Below, piece by piece: positions 59,801 to 64,000 of a DNA stretch of 64,000 nt. Within the stretch, counting starts at the first letter, position 1. Every line of letters starts with the position of its first letter. The position numbers were made by a program, and so were the translations under genes. Source of the DNA: Sclerodactyla briareus (Eukaryota > Echinodermata > Holothuroidea > Dendrochirotida > Sclerodactylidae); the NCBI GenBank assembly GCA_026419785.1, contig JAODTK010005076.1, forward strand, positions 1 through 64,000, in the 5' to 3' direction. Under the pieces are notes generated by a model. That model was not told the DNA's origin and ran no database searches. It saw only the letters and a list, made by a program, of their open reading frames with translations.

Positions 59801-61198
59801 AAGTTCAATATGACTGCTCACAACCCACCCACGAGACTTATGGGACTAATATCCCATAACAAACCCCAGTAACCCCAGAAAATCCACTCCCATGCATCAC
59901 AGCAGAACCATGAAGTCCAAGACCTGGCCCAGGGAAAATTGTCCGGCGACTGCTGGAAATGGAACCCGAAATATTTTGGTAGTTAAATGTGTCACGGATA
60001 CCACTCTACCATTCTTCCGCTTCTCAGTACCACAGCTGACAATGACCCATATTCAACTGACCATACCAGGGGTGTGTCATACAATTGAAAAGTGTATTTT
60101 AGAGTATTTTAGGTTCCAATATGATCCCAAGCAATCCCCTTCAGTTGCCTTGTATGACAGGTGGGGGGTTTATACTAGAGGCAACCACCAGTCCAGCCAT
60201 GGAACTCACCCCATACGCACTCTGTGGCTTCCTGTAGCGTCTTATCCCTGTGCACCTCCAGCTTCGTCTCTTGGAGCTTGTCAGTGGTGGGATGAATGCC
60301 AAACATGTGATCTGCACGAGAATGAATCACGGGCAACATACTCATTGTTCGAGCAGCCTCACTGTACAGCTACTGAAATAACAGCTGAGATACTGGCAAT
60401 GTGGCGAATGGTGATCCTTTGACAGGAGCGACTGGATTTTCAAGCTCCAGACTGTTGGTTCACATCTTGCGGAAGACTGATTCATTCTTCGAATACCAGG
60501 CACTATAACTATCGCAACCGCTAATCTAACCCAAGGCCATAAAACATTGAAACGAAGAGTAGCTATAAGATCTAAATATTGAACCAGAATATATACCATA
60601 CGGTAATTAAACAAAAGGAATTGAGGAAAGCCAATGAAGGTAAAAACTATGAAAGTTAATGCAATATACATTGATCTACAATGTAAACAATCAAAACTGG
60701 TGTACCCAGGGAGTTTGAATGATGCAACAAAACTAAAAAGACATCATCATTAAAAGAACTGCAGACAAGACAGCGGGAATCAATCGTAAGAAATCAGAAA
60801 TATATAAGACTATCAAAGGTTAAAAAACATGTACCTCTTTTGAGTAAACCTTAAAACCATTACCCACGGTAGCTCTTCAGTCTTATGTTTGAAAGCAGAT
60901 AGTGATCTGGCCTCTCTACATTCGTCTGGTTATCTGTTCCAATCATAAGCTGCTTTGTGAGGGAAACTTCTTTTGTGATAATCCATTTTTCCAACTTCAA
61001 TAAACAAGCCGTTAGTTGTGGACAACGCAGCTGAAGCACCTCCTCAAGCATTCAGGGGACAGTGCCAGGGAGCATTCAAGGACCTACCTTACAAGTGTTT
61101 CTCTCAATCTCTCTCGCTCGTTTCTCATATTCCTCCTCGTCTTGTATCCTCTGCACCAGGTTCGTCAAATGCTCAGGGAACTTCCCTTCTGGAGGAAC
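38763..61198 (-). CDS. USP47: USP47, ubiquitin-specific protease 47, C-terminal half (partial gene, 14 exons seen)
   Basis: USP47 is a cysteine-protease deubiquitinase; it binds beta-TrCP and stabilises DNA polymerase beta in base-excision repair (known for human). Only the part after the catalytic domain is here: the segment before NTCK, the tandem ubiquitin-like folds, the acidic Ser-rich linker and the extreme C-terminus. Exons in order: 61088-61198, 60210-60311, 58395-58600, 57398-57513, 56539-56657, 55757-55887, 53322-54474, 50775-50937, 47853-47974, 46877-46993, 44606-44732, 43163-43381, 39973-40045, 38763-38844. Diagnostic matches to human USP47 include CRLVKYDEF, GGVKS.Y.FDL.LETR, AEGF.KSNK, RVYA..QEFES and SPRKE.ALKI.L. 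One exon (around WLMVHVDKR in human) was not found. The catalytic Cys/His boxes lie right of the window. Most exons hold one or more single-base indels. Confidence 0.92.
39973..40045 (-). CDS. USP47: USP47 exon (DRTEE..LTEEEKQEL)
   Basis: The shifted frames give EVNDLTEEEKQEL and KKLRDCQ; human has [27 protein letters not shown]. Acceptor TATTACAG, donor GTATGA. At least two indels in 73 bases. Confidence 0.8.
40815..42841. mobile_element. Probable hAT-like element, 2.0 kb, in USP47 intron
   Basis: Left end CAGTAGTGCTGAGCAAAAAC, right end (reverse) CACTAGAGCTAAGGC, with AACCGG/CGGTT-rich subterminal repeats on both sides (40840-40890 and 42650-42800). No target duplication is visible. It carries open frames of 137 and 160 codons on the minus strand that I do not recognise. 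Confidence 0.5.
43163..43381 (-). CDS. USP47: USP47 exon (FPCELVS, DIQADLDLNP, LDDGAV)
   Basis: The segments FPCELVS, EYLDIQADLDLNPRGTLGEV and PLYNLDDGAVRYYR appear in successive frames and match human FPCDISVLDIHQDLDWNP...WPLYICDDGAVIFYR. Indels lie near 43262 and in the C-run near 43193. The acceptor CTGCTCTCAG at 43382 has a good pyrimidine tract, but the first ~80 bases are poorly conserved. Donor GTGAGT. Confidence 0.82.
44606..44732 (-). CDS. USP47: USP47 exon (RRW..ELKVDPFREIVL)
   Basis: YKIHRQLLVFTKRR is followed, after an extra G in a G6 run near 44693, by RTSELKVDPFREIVLNDCTI and VELKRE; human reads [25 protein letters not shown]. Donor GTGAGT at 44605. The 5' end is approximate because no acceptor there is strong. 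Confidence 0.88.
45000..46870. other. USP47 intron sequence
   Basis: Intron between 46877-46993 and 44606-44732. A CTCTGCTTCTCCT tandem stretch at 45350-45405 gives a charged minus-strand frame that is low complexity, not an exon. An A-rich run lies at 46135-46165. Otherwise nothing seen. Confidence 0.45.
46877..46993 (-). CDS. USP47: USP47 exon (LRQKVWKKPTAAYLNEK)
   Basis: VRLRQKVWKKPTAAYLNEKV and YDEDIS, then in the next frame ITSWEACAEILD; human has RLRKKTWKNPGTVFLD..IYEEDI..SNWEVFLEVLDG. One missing base near 46915 restores 39 codons plus one base. Acceptor TGCCGCAG, donor GTGAGT. Confidence 0.92.
47606..47868 (-). repeat. ~22-bp tandem array carrying the USP47 5' splice site
   Basis: On the minus strand the unit is about GAGAGGTAAGAACGCAAGCA, repeated 11-12 times. 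Each unit carries GAG|GTAAG, a consensus 5' splice site. The array begins exactly at the end of exon 47853-47974, whose last bases CATGAGAG are part of the unit. Units drift in length from 19 to 26 bp. Confidence 0.9.
47853..47974 (-). CDS. USP47: USP47 exon (CKFLL..LAKGMTVKESK) with amplified donor
   Basis: PCKFLL is followed in a second frame by VEWVLAKGMTVKESKYKLLP; human has [24 protein letters not shown]. One indel at about 47957. The apparent donor is GAGAG|GTAAGA at 47852, which is the first of about a dozen near-copies running to 47606 (separate entry), so the true exon end is ambiguous. Confidence 0.87.
48004..49214. other. USP47 intron sequence
   Basis: Contains inverted CCCCCTTCGTTAAGGGG / CTTAACGAGGGGTG wording at 48325-48360 and a G-run at 48748-48768. 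No gene seen. Confidence 0.4.
49215..49623 (-). mobile_element. Full-length tRNA-Cys-like SINE
   Basis: The minus strand starts GGCGGATTAGCTCAGTGGTT, then GGTAGAGCTCGACTGCAAAA, with a GCA anticodon position, and GAGTTCGGAGCC as a degraded B box. The tRNA 3' acceptor strand is absent, so this is not a functional tRNA. The element runs on to a tail reading AAGCGCTATATAAGAACGAG and ends near 49215 with an AAGATATCTTATTATATTTG string. About 410 bp, inside a USP47 intron. Confidence 0.72.
50100..50172 (-). mobile_element. LINE 3' end fragment
   Basis: The minus strand holds the nucleotide string TATTGATGAGTGGAATAC, close to the VIDEWN coding stretch of the fragment at 19836-20030 (TGATTGATGAGTGGAACA). 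Short and decayed; in a USP47 intron. Confidence 0.45.
50775..50937 (-). CDS. USP47: USP47 exon (VYRVYANSQEFES, KKGDYRV)
   Basis: It begins VYRVYANSQEFESIR in one frame, then NETLP, then ARKKGDYRVK and LLSPNEPE in others; human has FRVYASNQEFESVRLNETL and RALKKGEYRVKVYQLL. At least three single-base indels. Acceptor TATTTCAG, donor GTGAGA. Confidence 0.87.
51575..51830. repeat. Dispersed repeat, inverted partner at 30785-30975, with (AAT)n tract
   Basis: The reverse-complement copy of the 30.8-kb element, ending in an ATAATAAT tract at 51785-51830. It lies in the USP47 intron in which one expected exon was not found. Confidence 0.85.
51831..53317. other. USP47 intron sequence; one exon expected but not found
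   Basis: The human protein predicts an exon for the WLMVHVDKRITLAAFKQHLE segment between 53322 and 50937. I could not find it. A GC-rich patch at 52735-52930, with a GAGGTTCAAACC B-box-like string at 52871, may be a SINE remnant. Confidence 0.4.
53322..54474 (-). CDS. USP47: USP47 large exon (Ser/acid-rich linker)
   Basis: A long exon encodes the disordered linker between ubiquitin-like folds. From the acceptor at 54475 it reads DTFPSQAESTLSSASND in one frame, then LDKNSVNLVGSETDSGVVSL, then EAPIGEEPPLIGDEG and TEDDLSACSG, showing at least three frame changes, and then about 170 codons open from 53845. It holds WQK repeats (PEWQKAK, SDWQKDN), an RRRRSS basic site and the family-like SNWYFKVE near the end. 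The 3' end is uncertain: donors GTGGAG (exon end 53399) and GTAATA (exon end 53322) are both possible. Sequence conservation is low, as expected for this linker; placement rests on phase and the YFK(A/V)E match. Confidence 0.75.
55330..55756. repeat. Dispersed repeat, inverted partner at 16905-17290
   Basis: Reverse-complement copy of the RABL2-intron element, lying in USP47 immediately after the donor of exon 55757-55887. Contains two CATTCAGC/GCTGAATGG-type stretches in opposite orientation. Confidence 0.78.
55757..55887 (-). CDS. USP47: USP47 exon (LFIECG..TIRVYVTLP)
   Basis: LFIECGVDNEDRFIKPFSKS is followed, after an extra T in a T6 run at about 55825, by FLGAGQQATTIRVYVTLPPK. Human shows VFVESSETLDYQ..FADS..ANTIRLFVLLPE. 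The splice with the previous exon reads SNK|LFIE in phase. A ~400-bp dispersed repeat begins just past the donor, at 55756 and lower. Confidence 0.88.
56539..56657 (-). CDS. USP47: USP47 exon (LRMVLEKYYED, AEGFNKSNK)
   Basis: The exon encodes SLRMVLEKYYEDPKLLVDSG and, after a one-base deletion at AAG-CCG (about 56567), AEGFNKSNK. Restoring the base gives exactly 40 codons, in phase with both neighbours. Human reads TMRIVLERCYNDLRLL..KTLKAEGFFRSNK. Acceptor CCCGCAG, donor GTGAGA. Confidence 0.92.
57398..57513 (-). CDS. USP47: USP47 exon (ubiquitin-like fold, strand 1-2)
   Basis: Two bases plus 38 codons, starting ASLRVYNVDLAEGCIGYPVR and ending SVADLRVKIAK; human has MVKVHVVDL...TVTEFKQLISK. 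Intact frame. The acceptor has a long pyrimidine tract; the donor GTGGGA is weak. Confidence 0.9.
58395..58600 (-). CDS. USP47: USP47 exon (CRLVKYDEF / LLLETR segment)
   Basis: This is the strongest single match: CRLVKYDEFHENIEQSF, TPIGTILGGVKSPYIFDLF and LETR. The 5' part (LLEFEGAIS) is in another frame, so one base is missing near 58575. Acceptor TTTTCCAG, donor GTGAGT; the last base G completes a Gly codon with the next exon. Confidence 0.93.
58851..59520. repeat. Tandem repeat, unit 109-111 bp, six copies
   Basis: GAGGTACATGTGAGTCACTG begins copies at 58851, 58960, 59069, 59180, 59290 and 59401; a diverged seventh start is near 59510. Copies are about 97-99% identical, much cleaner than the 4.5-kb or 33-kb arrays. 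It lies in a USP47 intron. Confidence 0.95.
59545..59790 (+). repeat. Dispersed repeat fragment (GGTTCAGGAAGCC family)
   Basis: CCTACGGGTTCAGGAAGCC here resembles, in reverse, GGCTTCCTGAACCCGTAG at 16760-16778. The following 200 bp (AACGAGGCAGGGGTTGTAAC, CAGCCTGCTCCTGGGACCG) looks like a retroposon body, family unknown. Confidence 0.45.
60210..60311 (-). CDS. USP47: USP47 exon (ubiquitin-like fold, KLEVHRDKTL)
   Basis: It reads FGIHPTTDKLQE and TKLEVHRDKTLQEATECVW, matching human LFCLHPTKQ..NKLEVHKDKTLKEA. One base appears missing near the 5' end (ATCACA-TGTTT). Donor GTGAGT; the phase at the 3' side is off by one, probably in the CCCC run. A 176-codon open frame on the opposite strand here is only a shadow. 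Confidence 0.85.
61088..61198 (-). CDS. USP47: USP47 exon (charged segment before the NTCK motif)
   Basis: Exactly 37 codons between acceptor GTTGCAG and donor GTAGGT, beginning VPPEGKFPEHLTNLVQRIQD and ending ERNTCK. Human USP47 has the same EDLTQLVQ..EEEE..ERNTCK order. The frame is intact. Its acceptor lies only 72 bp from the end of a hAT element at 61271-63539. Confidence 0.9.
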
Positions 61199-61270
61199 CT
61201 GCAACGAAAATTACACTCTCCTTGTTGAGATTCTGTTTACGATAAGTGCACTTAGTACATTAACCCATAT

Positions 61271-63539
61271 CAGTGTTGTACTGTCTCGAGACTGGTCTCG
61301 GTCTCGAGACCGGTCTCGAGACCAGCTTTTTGCTGGTCTCGGTCTCGATCTCGGTCTCGACAACCTGTGGTCTCGGTCTCGAACCCTTCTGGTCTCGGAA
61401 AATTCTTCCGGTCTCGCTTCGAGACACCGCAAAATATTGTGTGGTTCTTTTTTTCTCTTTTCTTCTTTTTCGGAAAATTCAAGTTCACGCAAAATCACTG
61501 CAATTCATGCGTTGAGCTTTGCTATGACTAGCAAGGGGAGTGGGCCTTTAAGTAGTTGGTCAATGTGGGAAAAGGCCCAGGCCTAGTACCTAGGGCCCAA
61601 TATTGTTGCTAGCTTCAACTTGTTTGCAGTCACCACAGTAAGTCACAGTACAGTAGGCAAGGAGTCAGGAGCCTGGTAACTGGTTCATTCGTGTTGCTTA
61701 TAGTGAAGGATATATAGTTGGCGCCTTCTCTATGGTGTTGCTCCACTTTAAGAATGCCTGTATTTGACAGTGGATATATTAGGCTTAGCCAATCAAATTG
61801 CTCCGAATAATTGTTATGTGTCTTTTCAAACCTGGATAGTAATCATGTTCTTCCACGATTTTCGACGAAGCTGTATTGTTAGGGCTATCCAACCTAATTT
61901 CTATCCACCACCAACCCTAATATAATTGAACCCTAATCATGATGAAAAAAATGATTGAATAAAAAAGAACCCGGGCCTATAAACATGGGAACCCCGTACG
62001 TAGGCACCCCGATACAACTCAAGCAGGCACTAAACCCTAATACTGATGACAGAAGAGAAGGAGAGGTGAATATTTAGTGATTTCAGTTTACTAATTTAGT
62101 GGGGAGGAGGGAGCATTAATTGGTAATTAATTATGCTATAACTGCCGAGCCTAAATGACTATCCATTATCAATGTTATGAACTGTGAACATTAATTTGTT
62201 TCGATTTTCCAGATGGGTTAGACCTTTATGACATTGGTAGCAGTTTCGCAAAAGTTGATCTGACATTCGCTGCACAGTCCTTGAATGAGGAATTGTTCTC
62301 AGTACACTTATTAACATGTACCTTGGATGCTTCATTGGCTACTTTGCCATGAAGTAGTCATGCCCATGTCAATCAGTGGAGTATTTTCAAGAGCTTTATA
62401 GCAATTCAGGCCTACGATACTAGTACTGGGCTAGCCCCAGTGGTGCATTGTTTGTCCAGGGGGTATTTGCTAGCTGTTGATTAGTTGAGAAATGACCACC
62501 TTAAACTGTACAGGTATTTGTGAAAAGGTCCAAAAGTAGAAACCTGGCCTAACACTGAATTCTCATTTTGACATACGGTGAGGACTACGTTTAACAGTAC
62601 ATGGTATATGGACTTGGTATCCAATCATAGAACAAAAAGCAATGGTACGGCCTTTGGAAAGGGTCAGTTATTGGTTTTAATTTTGGAATCTAGGGATGGG
62701 GCTATGTATGGAGACACAATATCGCCCCCACCTGGCCCACATAAGGAAAGCGGGTGTCCTGGGGTGGGAGGGGAGGGGGAATACGACATCCGAAAGGCTA
62801 TTGGAATACAGCGACTCGATAGAACCTGATCAATATTTCCTGGTTTAGGAGCTGTATTATTCGAATGCTCGCTCGCATGAATGGATCGGGAAGAAGCTCC
62901 CAGGCAAGGAAGAGGTAGAACCAAGTGAGAGGGTGGAGGGGCTCATCCAGGGGAGTCGCAGTGGCAATTGTTACTGTGTATTGGTGCCATCTTCAGTAGT
63001 GTTGAATGACCTAGAGGTCAGTCCTGCATCCTGGCGGGGTCTTCACAATCTGATTTTTACATTTATTTTGAATGTGATGAGGCCATGAGGGGTTGTATTT
63101 GGTTCATGGCTTCACCGATATACTTGGCAAAATAGAGGAGGGGGGGGGGGGGGGGGGGGGGGGGGGCTGACTCGAATTGGCGGGAGCATGCATGCTCACA
63201 TGGCACCAACCTTGCTTTATGCTCAGGGTTAGAACCTATTCCTCTTGATTGTGGAGAATGATCTGAAGTGTTGGCTTGTTTTGCTGATCGTAGAAAAAGC
63301 AAATGTAGCAATGAGCAGAGGTTGTCTATCATGTCAAAAAAATAGAGCATGTGGTTGTAAATGGCTACATACAGTGTGGACTTTGAATTGTTGCCCTAGA
63401 CAACTAATACATTTGGTCTTGGTCTCGAGTCTGACCTTGCTGGTCTCGGTCATGGTCTCGAAGTTGTGCTCCTGGTCCCCTCGTCTCGGTCTCGACCCCT
63501 CTGGTCTCGGTCCGGATGTGCCGATCTCGACTACAACTG
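61271..63539. mobile_element. Non-autonomous hAT-like element, 2.27 kb, in USP47 intron
   Basis: Left end CAGTGTTGTACTGTCTCGAG, right end (reverse) CAGTTGTAGTCGAGATCGG. Flanks ACCCATAT (61263-61270) and ACCATAT (63540-63546) look like an 8-bp target duplication with one lost base. GGTCTCGGTCTCGA repeats fill the ~150 bp inside the left end and ~120 bp inside the right end. The interior holds a G27 run and no recognisable transposase. Confidence 0.82.
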
Positions 63540-64000
63540 ACCATATCGTGTTTGATTGGAGACTGCAGTGTCAATGAGACCTCCTTTAATTTTGCAGAGC
63601 GGCTATGCCAATATTCAGGAAATGCGACATCAGGAGCTTTGGTTCATTGAGATATACCATTTTAAAACATGGTGTTAGAGCACCTTTCACATATGTTCAT
63701 TTTTTTGGTACCTGTCAGGCAGATATCGACAATCAACGCAGACCCAGCGAGATTGCAAACTTGAATTTTACACCAAGTCTGCACCATGACACCCTCCCCA
63801 ACCTGTCAACACCTTAACCACAGGCAAGATATATAGAATAGACCAATCAAATCACATGTAGGCCAATTGGTTGAGTTTGATTCTGTAGTTAACCTGGGCT
63901 GCCATAAAGGATCATTTCCACCACCGAGTGCCGGAGCCCCCCCCCCCCCCCCTGCCACCACCACCCCACTGGCCTGCATATCGATTTGACATTCTTCTGA
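63540..64000. other. USP47 intron, right edge
   Basis: No further USP47 exon was recognised between the hAT element and the window edge. A C-run lies at 63938-63951. Confidence 0.45.

Noticed and set aside
59892-60422. 176-codon plus-strand open frame
   Set aside because: It is the antisense shadow of the USP47 exon at 60210-60311 plus intron.
61062-61586. 174-codon plus-strand open frame
   Set aside because: Antisense of a USP47 exon fused to the GGTCTC subterminal repeats of a hAT element.

Overview
This is animal nuclear DNA, not bacterial. It is A+T-rich and carries short exons with GT..AG junctions, long introns, microsatellites, minisatellites, tRNA-derived SINE and LINE remnants, and many hAT-type DNA transposons. 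I resolved two protein genes, both on the minus strand and in tandem. They are RABL2, a small GTPase of ciliary transport (8 coding exons, 28560 down to 13086), and the 3' half of USP47, a ubiquitin-specific protease (14 exons found, 61198 down to 38763; its catalytic half lies beyond the right edge). The repeat types and the presence of RABL2 fit a marine invertebrate, perhaps a deuterostome, but I cannot name the species.

Layout. 1-13 kb: repeat-rich DNA left of RABL2, with diverged GTTAACACGATAA repeats, a ~52-bp satellite (4.5-5.5 kb) nested in ~255-bp repeats, and a 1.26-kb hAT element (10630-11889). 13.1-28.6 kb: RABL2, whose introns hold a LINE 3' fragment, a 2.4-copy tandem repeat, a palindromic element, and a duplicate of the RABL2 first coding exon that was itself interrupted by a 1.3-kb hAT element (an empty site is preserved in the parent copy). 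28.6-38.7 kb: intergenic DNA with inverted dispersed repeats, two tandem arrays, a 242-bp MITE with a perfect 8-bp target duplication, and a possible BED-type zinc-finger exon. 38.7-61.2 kb: USP47, with a 110-bp tandem repeat, a full-length tRNA-Cys-like SINE and a ~22-bp tandem array of its own 5' splice site. 61.3-63.5 kb: a 2.27-kb hAT element inserted 72 bp upstream of the first USP47 exon seen here.

Both genes show the same pattern. Exon boundaries, phases and conserved residues are sound, but many exons carry one or a few single-base indels, mostly deletions and often next to homopolymers. Two unrelated, otherwise conserved genes are affected alike, and the tandem arrays are also full of indels, so I read this as unpolished long-read sequence rather than gene death. 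This is why open reading frames stop inside real exons. I compared RABL2 and USP47 with the human proteins from memory; no alignment was run.

I did not find a new multi-gene system. The most unusual items are the amplified splice donor array in USP47 and the duplicated RABL2 first exon with a nested hAT insertion and matching empty site.
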